Source of the DNA: Dictyophora rubrovolvata
Taxonomy: Eukaryota; Basidiomycota; Agaricomycetes; Phallales; Phallaceae
DNA length: 64,000 nt
Reading direction: 5' to 3'
NCBI GenBank assembly: GCA_029959195.1
Contig: CP114122.1
Span: forward strand, 2,108,001 to 2,172,000
Part shown: piece after piece, positions 1-11,700 of the stretch
Layout of the letters: each line of letters starts with the position of its first letter
Numbering within the stretch: the first letter of the stretch is position 1
Program-made: the position numbers and the translations under genes
The notes under the pieces: model-generated
The model's input: only the letters and a program-made list of their open reading frames with translations
Told to the model about the DNA's origin: nothing
Database searches by the model: none

Positions 1-2177
1 TCCGAATTATTCGATAGATTAAGCCTTGTCGTTGCGGCCAGCCGTCAATTCAAGATCAGTGATGTGGCCACGAACAACGCTAGAATTTTTCGGGATTCAA
101 TTGAGTCTTCCGATCCCCAACCCAATCCTAACCCTTTTACCAACGACCCGATACCTGGTGATATCCAAGAAATACAAGATAAACTCTCTCGACTACGCGT
201 TTACTCTGAGGTACGCCTTTCAGTTTTGATTTTCTTCCCCAACTCAAACAGATTCACTAGAATACCCCATCACAAGACCGGGATTTGGTTCGCGATCGCT
301 TCGGGGACCATTTCTCCTTGGTGTTTCAATCCCTCGATGATGAAGATGCAGTATCCGTGAAGGATGATAGGGAATACGTCTCTCTGTTTTACATTCAACG
401 CTCATATATCAAGGATACCGTTGAGGTCGCACAAGGGTTGTCTTCCGCCTTCAAAGCAAGTACATTTTGCGGCGCTTTCGTTCACCCAACGGCATTGTAC
501 CCTTTCTCGAAATCAACGCTATTAGCCTATAAAGAGTAACATCTACGTTTTTTCCTGCGAAGTGAGCTGACATAATCCCAACGCAGAAACGTCGACTGGA
601 GATTCCCCGTATTTATTCAGGTCGGCGACGCTACTACAAAATATACCCCTCGGAATGACTGGAGCGTATTCACCAACGGTGTCTTTCCAATAATCATATC
701 AGAAGTTATCTCAATCAAAAATGAATCGGATCGATATCGGATGTTGCTCCAGGCAATAGCGCTCTCCCGGGCTGGAGGTTATCTCCTCAAGCCAACATCG
801 GACAAAAATTTCTTTGTTGTGGCTATTTACCTCGCGATGGATCTTCAAGCATATCGTTACATTGTGAAACCAGAGAATAAAGATGCGAGAGCAAAGGTAT
901 GTCTCAGTCCCATGTAACAATGTGAATGCCAACTCGTTACATGTTCAGGTAAACATCGTCCAGAAGACATTTGATCTTAAACAACCCGAGGCCGCTTCAC
1001 ATTTCCTGCTAGAAATGTTGAACTTGCTCTCCGAAATGGAATCTTTGGCAGAGGATATTGATCCGGAAAAAAAAACTCATTTATTGGCTCTTGCAAAAAA
1101 CGCACAGTCTATGATTTCATTCTCGTCCCTCCGGACTAAAACATTCCGCCAGGGCGAGTTACCCAACATACCTGAAGGAAATGAAGGCGCAGGAGACGAA
1201 GGTAACGTGGGCGACGGTAACGACGACGAAGGCGATATCCCAGATGAAGATGACTCGCGTTTTAATTCAGACGAAGTAACGCGAGTCCTAGATCTATATA
1301 ACTACGAAGTCGGTGTTATTGACTGCTTCGTAAGTCGCTTTTGGTGTTTGATTGTTAGCGAAAACCTCAAACAATTACACTGCACTTGTAGCATCCAAAT
1401 ATCGCACTCATCTACGATAAAAAGACGGATGATGCGGTTGAAATTCTTAAATTTGTCGAGGCTAAAAGTGACGAACTACGTATACTTCATCATTTGTCGA
1501 CCCTTGTTTCCCCTCGCAACCACGCCATTCGTCCAATCCGGATGTGGACAGTTACGGACGGCGCAATGGTGTCTTTACCACGCGCCGGAAAATGTCTCTC
1601 AACCACATTCCCACTCCGCGCACCCAAAGAATTATTATCCCATAATCTGTTGGAGATCGTGTATCAACTCATTGAAGGTGTCGCGTTTTTACACGAGAAC
1701 TATATTGCCCACTTGGATATAAAGCCGCAAAATCTTACACTATCCGATGACAAGAGACTCACGATGATAGATTTCGGATTATCATGTCAATTTTTCAGCC
1801 AAAAATGGCTAATTAAAGGAAAAGTGGGGACGAAGGGATATGTAGCGCCTGAGGTGATGACTTCAGGATGGTTCAATCCTTTCCGAGCCGATCTTTACAG
1901 TTGCGGAGCGACTATCAAGGAGATTTGCGAACAGTGTGAACCCTCTAGTTTACGGGCGGCTTTTCTAGCGATTGCGACTTCTCTAATGAACTTGGAGTCC
2001 AAGAAGCGACCAGCGATGTCAGAGGTATTGGCATGGTTGGATTATATTCTCCAGAAGCCGTCGGATCCAGAGACGCCACCAGCCGTGATTATGTACGTTC
2101 GTCTCATTCATTTGTGGTTTTAGGTCTAATTAACGGCATACTCTAGGGACGCCCTTCGCATTCCCATAGCCGTGTGA
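1..2177 (+). CDS. Protein kinase with nuclease-like N-terminal region, 5' end outside the window
   Basis: The reading frame is already open at base 1, so the start is missing. Exons alternate with short introns. The final exon joins GTG-ATT-AT to GGACGCC and stops at 2175-2177. The C-terminal half is a kinase lobe with catalytic loop HLDIKPQN (about 1712), DFG in MIDFGLS and an APE in YVAPEV. The usual HRD is HLD. ILKF followed by an Asp-Glu-rich helix could supply the ATP-site Lys and its partner Glu, but I see no glycine-rich loop. The part encoded at about 590-900 (VDWRFPVFIQVGD to FFVVAIYLAMD) has the beta/alpha pattern and spaced acidic residues of PD-(D/E)XK-like domains. That similarity is an inference by eye. 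An acidic linker (about 1170-1270) separates the halves. Related kinases occur in many copies in Agaricomycetes; substrate and role are unknown. Confidence 0.7.
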
Positions 2178-3560
2178 TCATTTCAGTCAGCAACCCGTGT
2201 ACAAAACTGCAAATTTTTAGCATCAAAATTATTTGAAGCTTGTTTTCGCATTATTTTCTTTAGTTTATTTAGATAATTATATCCAACGACTGTTCATATC
2301 AATCAATAATTGATGAAGTTTCGCTTTTATTTGTGCTCTCATGTCAACATTGGTTTATTCTCCTGCTGTGCACACTCTCATTATAGCGTGACTATCGTGA
2401 AGTTTCTTCTTTGGCGTTCTAAATTACTCTGGCTCATTCAATGGTACTCTGTTGCGTGCGCGACACACACGTATTAGCCTCGGTCTCATGCACGATCACA
2501 TCAGCTCCATCAGTTATCGAATCATCATCGACACCTCTCCTACAAGCAATTGCACGATAAGTTATCAACCTGGCAATAGAAGACACAATTAACGTACTTA
2601 GCATGAATGGTTTTGATCATGGGACAGTCGTCCGAGTCTTCACAGACGCTGTGTTATCACACACTGTCTATTCGGTAATCCGTCATTGTCGTTCCTCTGT
2701 TTTTGTCTGATCATGTATAGGATTTGTCCCTTAACGCAGATAGATTAATTACGGACAAATTTAGAGATGCGGGCCACTTACCGAGTATGTAACATTGGGA
2801 CAGACATGATTTCTGAAATGAGATTAAAGAGGGAATAAGCTAATCTAAAAAGATAGGTCGCGATAGACAATGCCCCCCCAGCGGCGTGACGCACAAGAAA
2901 GACACTTGGGCAATGCGAGAAATGCAATCCTAGATGGTGTTCGAGCCCGTCGTGCCCTTGCTTATCAGCCGCAAGCCAAGAACGTCCAAAAGCAATTGCA
3001 TCAAGGCTGTCAGGAAGCCGCGTCAAAGCAAAGAAAAGGAACCTCGTCAGTGTTGCCTCAACCACAACAAATACGGTAGCCTGTATCGCGATGCCGGTCC
3101 AGTATCTCACCTACTTCTCCAAGTCAACCCTACGCGCTCCTTCAGCCCAATGCTCAGCCTCTCATGGAATTCGCATGGAAAAGGCTTTGATTCTGGTCGG
3201 ATTTGTAAGAAACCTTTTAGCGTTCAAAAGAAGATGACTACATCACAAACCAGACTGTGTTTGTGTTTTTCGTATCATTCACATGACATAGTGAGACCGA
3301 TGCAGACGAAGTGAGCAAAGACCGCTGGTACAAGTTTGTCTCAGATAAGCTGGGGATAGGCGGGTGGGTGCTTCTATTTGCACAAAGGAGATGTAATGGT
3401 AATAATGGGAATCGGTGGATGGAATGAATTCTGCTGAATGAGTAAGAGATAATGGAGCTCGATCTGAACCCAAACCTAAAACTACCCACTCCGTTTGACT
3501 TGACAGATACATAGTATCACAAGTCCATAAGTACAAAATTTTGGTGGACAGTTGAGTGGT

Positions 3561-3578
3561 TGACACGTTGACGTGTCA
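3561..3578. repeat. Perfect inverted repeat TGACACGT-TG-ACGTGTCA
   Basis: Two 8-bp arms are separated by TG. A TATA-like GTATATAG lies about 25 bp further on (about 3602), but no open frame follows, so a promoter role is only a possibility. It lies about 500 bp inside the presumed Helitron 3' terminus and may belong to that element. Confidence 0.4.
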
Positions 3579-4060
3579 TGCATGTCACGTACCACGCGTC
3601 GTGTATATAGACGCTAGATACAGTACCACCCCATTATCATGTAGTCAATGCCGGTGATACAGAAACACCAGTTCAAGGAAATCAAGTATCAATCGGATGT
3701 CGGCTGCCTTCGATTATAAGTTGGACCAGCCCCTTTGAACTTTCTAGAGTAGTTCATGCCTTCCCAGGTGACCTACAAGGTGACTATATGCATAGAGACT
3801 GGTGACAGGGATGTGGATCTGAAATCCCAAAGGCATGAGCATTTCTCAGCTGAATGTTTATCACTTGCTCTCTGTTGGAATCTGAAACATGTATGTTTTG
3901 ATTTTATAACCTATGCAGTTTATTGATGTTGAATACTCTGACTGAATTTTTGAGAGTTTAAAATTAGTTCAGAAAAATTTTCACACATAATTTCTTTCAT
4001 GTGTAGATTTAATCTTTTTATACTCAAATACAATATGCTCTGATTAAGCCTTGAACACGG

Positions 4061-4090
4061 GCGCGGCTTGCCGCGCATATTCTCTGCTAG
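4061..4090 (+). mobile_element. Helitron 3' terminus (GC-rich hairpin plus CTAG), probably a non-autonomous element
   Basis: GCGCGGC (4061-4067), TT, then GCCGCGC (4070-4076) form a perfect 7-bp hairpin. It is followed after 10 nt by CTAG (4087-4090) and then T. Helitrons end in a GC-rich hairpin about 10-12 nt before CTRR and insert between A and T, and this site fits all three points. I found no Rep/helicase coding sequence and could not place the 5' end (normally A|TC...). The element therefore extends an unknown distance to the left within the gene-poor stretch. Only the terminus is claimed. Confidence 0.6.
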
Positions 4091-4340
4091 TTGAAATTGA
4101 AATTATGAACATTTTCCCTGGCTCGCGACAGGTTTAGTCTGAGTGCATTAGTAATCAAACTGTGACACGCACCTATCCCGAAGTGGACAGAGTCCAATTA
4201 TGATTTACCCTCATTTTGCCCCAGGACACATGGGGACACATCTGGACACATCCATCTATTCTATTCCCCTTGTATTTCGTCTTGATCTCGTCCATTTTGT
4301 CACGGCGGACAGCGGTGGCACGAAGCCGTTGGCGTCAGTG

Positions 4341-4362
4341 TCACGTGGATACGACCACGTGA
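4341..4362. promoter_or_regulatory. Inverted pair of CACGTG E-boxes upstream of the KEN-box gene
   Basis: TCACGTGG (4341-4348) and CCACGTGA (4355-4362) are 8-bp inverted arms around ATACGA, and each contains the palindrome CACGTG. The pair lies about 155 bp before the ATG at 4515. CACGTG is the core site of bHLH factors of the Cbf1/Pho4 type. The right half continues as CACGTGATCG (4356-4365), also found upstream of the condensin gene. Confidence 0.5.
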
Positions 4363-4514
4363 TCGACGCGATTTTTGGTTGAAAGCGAGCGCAACTCCGA
4401 CCTTGGCTGTTTACTCGTAGCTTTACTCTCCCCCTCGACGACACTTGCCGTGTATTTTCGCGCACCATCTCAGCGACAACCTCGACTACATCCACCCCTC
4501 TAATCTCTATCTCA

Positions 4515-5194
4515 ATGGTTTCTTCTACATTCACCGTCTTCGTCGACACCGTTGTCCCTCAGCAGCCGTCATCGTCTATGCCATCCAAACCAATGCGCAA
4601 ACCCCAACGCGTCCATCAACTCTCCGACGCGACTACGAAGGAAAACATAAACCCTCTCACTGGGGAGTTGTGCCAACCACCCTCTAAGAAACGCAAACCA
4701 TCTATCCCCTCCGTTCTCACATGCAAGACCATCGCGTCATCCTCTAAGTCTACGCTGAAATCTTCCAAGTTGTCATCTGGAAAAGACAGGAAAGACAAGG
4801 GGAAGAAAAGGAAGCTTGTCGTGATGGATGCTCCTGATGAGAACCAAGAGCACGAGTTCGATTCTGCAGTCTCCTCGATTACCTTGCTGGGTAATCGCAA
4901 AGCCTACGAGTTCACGGTCATGCCATTGGCAGATGTTACACAAGCTTATGATGAAAGCGAGGCCTCTCGTTCTTTCAATGCCGCCGGCGAAACCCTCAAA
5001 GATGAAGTAGCGGAGACGAAGACCATCGCTCTCGTCAAAGACAATGGTGCATCCAAAGTGGTATGTCATCTTCCTTCATTTGTACGGGCAGTATATTAAA
5101 AAGTTTTCGCTTCCAGGAAATTGAAACGGATACCATTTCATCCAAGGAAGCCGTAGACCCGCAACCGGCACAAATTGCCGGATTGGATGCATGA
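4515..5194 (+). CDS. Uncharacterised basic/disordered protein with a KEN box
   Basis: Exon 1 runs 4515-5060 and exon 2 5117-5194, with a 56-nt GT-AG intron. The predicted protein is about 207 aa. The N-terminal third is rich in Ser, Lys and Pro and carries TTKENINPLTGE, a KEN motif followed by Asn and a nearby Pro as in APC/C degrons, then KKRK (a likely nuclear signal) and a second Lys-rich block, KDKGKKRK. The middle (AYEFTVMPLADVTQAYDE) looks like the only folded segment. I recall similar unnamed proteins in Agaricomycetes, but no function. An APC/C-regulated nuclear protein is an inference from the motif and from the promoter it shares with condensin. Confidence 0.6.
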
Positions 5195-5607
5195 ATAATT
5201 TCAACGCATCGCAACATAACTTTGTTTCTTTTCGAGCACAGCTCAGTCAAGTCCTCTGCGAAACCACACTCCATTCTTCCATTTTACATGCGAAGCATTT
5301 GGATATTGTTTACACTACGATTAATCAGCACAAGTTCGGTACCATACAACACATCATTCTCCCATATCACATCGCATGGTCTCCATCGCGTCTGTTCATA
5401 AAGTTGTTCTCTCTGATTACCCTTTTTTTATTATTACTCTTATTCACGCACTTGTTTGAACTTTTGCTTAATCCCATCCTCTCTTCGCATTGGCACCAAC
5501 AAAGTTTGTATTTTATAAATAAATTGAAATAAATCCGTTTCTAGTCAATTTTGTTCCGAAATTAAGCAAAGCATGATATAGGATGAATTAACGCCAAATA
5601 AATTAGT
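5195..5607. other. Intergenic between convergent genes
   Basis: AT-rich spacer between the stop of the KEN-box gene and the stop of the minus-strand SNARE gene. A TTTATAAATAAATTG stretch near 5515 suits 3' end processing. Nothing else is visible. Confidence 0.5.
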
Positions 5608-6682
5608 TCAGAGTAAAACCACCATTAGCAGAAGTATACATAAAATCACGATCAAAATACCAATACACCATCCAGATTTTGTCTCTGAAATGATGAAACA
5701 TTAGCATATACGATGACTTTGCTTAACAATAGAGGATATTTGCCTTCAGTGTCACGAATAAACTTCTGCATTTTCTTCAAAGCGCTGTTCAATTTGCTGT
5801 CTGTTTGGTCAACATTGCTTTCAAGGTCATGGAGCATCCTAATGGTGTATTCAAATGTTTGCGCGTTTCGAAAGGTTTCAGTAAGATAACGCACTCATTA
5901 TGCTCGAGAATTTCTTGTCCCATTAGCCCCGCTTGTTCTGCAAGTGTGTGTAAAGTGCCCGAGATAGACGTCAACGTTTGATCTTGTTGCTCCATTAGCA
6001 TCTTTGAAAAGACGGTGTTATTATTTGTATCATCGTACCGTTTAGACGTACGTATAGGATATGCCTACCTGTTGCTCTTCTCTCGACCAAGTATCCTCCT
6101 CACCAGCGGGTGGTGTCGGCTTGTGAGAATCATCCTGAGTAGGGTTATGTGTCGATTTAACAGTTACTCCGGTTACTTCAGCTCGTATGGTCTATATGAT
6201 TTTTTTTTTCAAGTTAGCGTCGGAGGCTAGGTTATGTTTACGAGAACCATACTCCAATGGCCTTGCGAACGTGCCCCAAATGATTCTTCCGTTTTGCAAC
6301 ATCACGAGCATCTAAGCCAAATAGACGACTACCAGTACTCTCTACGATCCTATAGTAACAAACCGTTCAGAAGGATTTTAGCGAGTTCTTTTGAGACCAA
6401 CCTTCTGAGATACGTACCGAACGCTCTCTTCCAAGTCCTCAAGATCGGCTTCTAAAACAGCTAAAGTGCCTTTTAACTAAACACAATGCAAGTAAGAAAC
6501 AACAAATACACCAAGTATCTGGCAATTGACATGTACCACACCTCATTCCTGGCCCATTCAAGCTCTTCGCTCCCTTCTGGGGCGGTACTTCGAATCCGTA
6601 GGTACGAGGCCCGCAAAGTCTCTGCAGTCTGTAGTGTCGAGTCTACCTCTGCCTTTACAGCATTATACGGGTCCACCGACAT
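5608..6682 (-). CDS. Qc-type SNARE, syntaxin-6/Tlg1 family (endosome-Golgi)
   Basis: The start MSVDPYNAVKAEVDS (ATG at 6682) matches the syntaxin-6 N-terminal helix. The next exons give TLAVLEADLEDLEESV and IVESTGSRLFGLD, the rest of that three-helix domain. After a linker comes a SNARE helix (LMEQQDQTLTSISG to KKMQKFIRDTE), then TKSGWCIGILIVIL as the C-terminal anchor, stopping at 5608. An upstream in-frame ATG at 6757 is less likely because the family begins at the DP motif. Such proteins act in retrograde endosome-to-Golgi fusion. Two oddities: the ionic zero-layer residue is His where Gln is expected, and the intron before the anchor exon appears to use a GC donor. The gene shares its 5' region with Dim1. 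Confidence 0.85.
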
Positions 6683-6812
6683 GGAGCGTGAGGAAGGAAA
6701 GAAACAAGGATATTCAGGTCTGCGCTCGTCGCTGACGTTTTGCGCAGAAAGGCCCAATTACATAATTCGGCTTACGGCGCAAGCGCTTGAATTCTATCCC
6801 GACTTGAAAACC
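6683..6812. promoter_or_regulatory. Short divergent promoter between the SNARE and Dim1 genes
   Basis: Only 130 bp separate the two start codons, so transcription must initiate in both directions from this segment, or the 5' leaders overlap. No TATA box is obvious. Confidence 0.5.
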
Positions 6813-8080
<1,268 letters not shown>

Positions 8081-8465
8081 ATTTTTGTCATTTTTCTGTA
8101 TCATTATTCTACGCGTCAGGCGTTTTCTTCTATACTGTGATATTCAAAAGTAAGTGCAAAAGGGACCGCTCCAAGTCATAGTACATATATTAATCCACCA
8201 AGCAGGTATTTGTAGGCAATTACAAGCTCTTAATTAGGAACGCTAGGGATGTGGGAATATATTGAAGACCTATAGCTGAATGGACATCTCCAATCATATG
8301 CTGCATTATTAATCATCAGTGCCGAAGCTTCTTGGCTATTATGAATGTCACGCCAGTATCGTTCCGAATCCTTACCGATTTCATAAAATTTGAATGTCAT
8401 AGAACTCATCCAGCCTCGTCGCTGGTGGGATGCAGGAGAGAAGCGCTGTGAGTGAGACCTGGTGC

Positions 8466-8491
8466 GCGGTCACTAGAGGGGAGGTGACCGC
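8466..8491. promoter_or_regulatory. Inverted repeat GCGGTCAC-N10-GTGACCGC
   Basis: Perfect 8-bp arms at 8466-8473 and 8484-8491 lie about 310 bp before the nitrite reductase ATG. The arms include CGG and CCG half-sites facing each other, the layout bound by many Zn2Cys6 dimers. A hairpin in the Dim1 3' region is an alternative. Confidence 0.4.
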
Positions 8492-8673
8492 TCGGGTGGG
8501 CAAGAATCTAAGGGACGTCTGCTTAGTCCGACAACGGGATTCGATTTGTGGCGCTTGAATTTACAAAAGAAGGCCAGAAGCGTACATGAAAACTGTATTT
8601 GTGTAATGAAGTCTATAATACTGGTGCTACTAGTACAACGACCGTATTGGACGGCCTCGTGGAAAAATGATAT

Positions 8674-8728
8674 AGATAAGCGGGGGTCCGAGCTTCAATT
8701 GTTGCACTCGTGCTGGAATCTGGATAAG
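8674..8728 (+). promoter_or_regulatory. Two GATAAG sites upstream of nitrite reductase
   Basis: AGATAAG at 8674-8680 and GATAAG at 8723-8728 lie about 120 and 70 bp before the ATG. HGATAR pairs are the known binding sites of AreA/Nit2-type nitrogen regulators in fungi, and nitrite reductase is a classical target. Regulation here is inferred, not shown. Confidence 0.5.
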
Positions 8729-8798
8729 GCTATTTCCTAGGACTCAGTGGCTCTGAACTACCTCTTCGTGATTGATCTTCGATAGTTGAATTTCGACG

Positions 8799-11700
8799 AT
8801 GGGGGATTCCAAAACGATTGCGGTTGTCGGTCTCGGTATGGTTGGCATTGGTACGCTAGGTCCCGCTTTTATCTTTTCAACACCGTTAGGTTGATTTTTC
8901 CTATAGCATTTATCGAGAAGATATTGGACCTGGACGATGGGAAAAAGTATCGTATTGTAACGTGCGGTGAAGAAAGCTATTTGCCTTACAATAGGGTATT
9001 AAGCCCCAGAGTTGATATAAATCTGTATTTTGTGCGCACTGATGACTTTTATAGGTTTCTCTCACGGAATATTTCCAGCACAGGTCGATTGAGAAGCTGT
9101 ACCTCAACACTCGTAAGCAATTGTTTCGAACTGAATTGTCCCCTGCATGTACAGACAATAACCTCACAGCCGAATGGTACGCCGCTCAAGATCCTACCCG
9201 ATTTACCTTCCATCTGGGCGAAAGAGCGATCTCTATTTATTCGCAAGCCAATTGCTTCCAAACTTCGGCGGGTCGTAGCATATGTTATGACTTCCTAGTT
9301 CTGGCAACAGGTTCTAATGCTACCATACCGGATTGTATAACCCCGCATGAAATTCAAAATACGGAAGGACTGTTTTTATACCGAAATATAGCAGATCTGA
9401 ATGATCTCATGATGCACTTGGAGAAGCGACAAGAAACGAGTAATATAAAGGCTGTCATAGTAGGGGGTGGTTTACTTGGCTTAGAAGCAGCAAAGGCGAT
9501 ACACGACCAGTCAGTGTTTCAACTTGGTTTAGCGGCGCTCAACTATCTAACCTCCTCAACCAGACCGAGCGTTTCCAAAGTCAGTATCATAAACCGCAGA
9601 TCCTTTCCTTTATCCCGACAACTCGACGAAGAGGGAGGTGAAATGGTTATGAAACGTTTACAAACCTCCGGTGTTGAGTTTATCGGAAACAAGACCATTA
9701 CTCGTGTATTCACAGCTGAAAACCATGTTACTGGCGTTGAACTTGTGGATGGGACGTGTGTTCCAGCCGACCTCGTCGTGTTCGCTATAGGTGTTACCCC
9801 CCGAGACGACCTTGCCAGGCAGGCTGGAATCGAGTGTGCTCCAAACGGTGGTATTATTGTTAATGATGAACTTGAAACAAACACCAAAGGGGTGTTTGCA
9901 ATTGGTGAATGTGCTAATTGGAAGGTACTCATTGATTGTTTATTTCTTCGAGATTGACATTTGACGCTTGGCTCTCTACAATTGTAGGGACATACATTCG
10001 GCTTGATAGCTCCAGGAAGTAAGATTCTATCTCTTAAATTTGGAGACTCGATATTTATTGGGTTCGAAGTCGAGATGGCTGATATTCTATCTTTCAACTT
10101 GACCCAAGTGAACTCGATCGGTTCATTCAAGACGAGAGTAATGAATCCACCTGATCTTTCAACGAAGCTTAAATTGATGGGGGTTGATGTAATTAAGTTC
10201 CTTCTTCAAGTACACCAGCTCGAAAGAAAGCTTTACTGCATTTGATAGGTGGCTTCGTTCGGCGATTATTTTGCGGATAAGGGGACCCTTTCAACGCCGA
10301 CAACAAAATTGCCAAATCAACAAAACGGACAAACTAAGCTTGTCCAAAGTCTGGTTTACAAAGATCCATTTGCCAGCGAATATAAAAAGTATTGTAACTC
10401 TCCTTCTCCTTAGCAAGCCGGTCTAGTAATCAATCAAAGGTACATTTTTTCAAGTGACGGTAAATACCTTATCGGTGGTATGATGGTCGGTGACGTTGCA
10501 GGTACATAAAGCAGTAGCTTTCCCTTGGCATTTGGCTCATCTCCCAATAGACTACGTAAAGCTGACTTCTATCGTACAAAAGCGGGTAAGCGTTTCGGAT
10601 TTTGTCTTTAGTCAATTCAAACCATTATCAGAAACCATTGCAAGTATCTCCTGGAGAATTGATCTCCAAAGCAAAAAAACAGGACGACTCCGGGGATGAT
10701 CTTGACGATGACGTTCGAATCTGCAGTTGCCATGTACGTGGTGTCCCGTGGAGTTTACCCATGACAGAAATTTCAATTCGCTGCAGAATGTTACTAAAGG
10801 GGCCATAAAAAGCTGTATATCGAACGGGGCTGATAACATAAATGACATCAAGAGCAAGACAAAAGCTGGAACTGGTTTGAATATCTTTTATAAATAATCT
10901 GTCACCCCATACGAACGCTAATGATTTTAGGCTGCGGTGGTTGCATACCTCTTGTTACTTCCATCTTCAAAGCGGAGATAAAGAAATCCGGAAAAGCGAT
11001 TAACAACAATATTTGCATCCATTTTCCAATGTCCCGAGCCGATCTTTATCAGGCTGTGAGGTAGGGTCTGCTGGATCAGTGAAATACATTCTGAACTGCA
11101 CGAGAGATAGGGTGAAACGATTGGTTAATTTCAAAGAAATCATGTCGACATACGGAGCGAATAAAAGTTCCCTTGGATGCGAAATCTGCAAACCTGTTAT
11201 AGGCAGCATTCTCTCCAGTCTTCATAATGAACATATCATGCGCCCGGAACATAATCAAAATCAGGACACTAACGATAAGTATGTTGCTCCGCCAGTGCCC
11301 CGACCGTTTTTTGATGCTAAAATATGAAATACAGATTTCTTGCCAATATTCAGCGCGATGGTGAGTAATGCCTAGTTTTTTGAGGTTTTTTTTCACTGGG
11401 TCTGACACTATTCATGGATAGGAACATTTTCTGTTGTCCCTAGAGTTCCTGCTGGCGAGGTATGTAGACAGACACTTGAAAATCTTCCCGTTAACCATTT
11501 GAGTAGATAACACCTGATAAGCTCATAGCTTTAGGACAGGTTGGCAAGAAGTGTTGGTCTAACATTTGTTTTAAAGTTTCTCAATATCTGAAAAAATACA
11601 GATGGTTTATACACAAAGATTACGGGTGGGCAGCGCATAGGTAAAGTGATGATTAACAACATATCGCAACCTAATATTTTTAACACGACCTTGAAGATCT

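Larger units (their letters stand above)
2178..4514. other. Gene-poor interval with a Helitron-type end and two palindromes
   Basis: I could build no supported gene here. Short open frames on both strands at 2778-3110 and 2870-3079 overlap each other and match no family I recognise. The interval holds an 8-bp-arm palindrome at 3561-3578, a Helitron-like 3' terminus ending at 4090, and a double E-box at 4341-4362. Each is entered separately. Confidence 0.5.
8081..8798. other. Intergenic, promoter region of nitrite reductase
   Basis: This holds the 3' flank of Dim1 and the upstream region of the nitrite reductase gene. It contains one palindrome and two GATAAG sites, entered separately. A short open frame at 8546-8740 has no recognisable content. 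Confidence 0.5.

Noticed and set aside
2778-3110. Overlapping open frames on both strands
   Set aside because: Neither frame has recognisable motifs and each explains the other as a shadow; possibly Helitron filler sequence.
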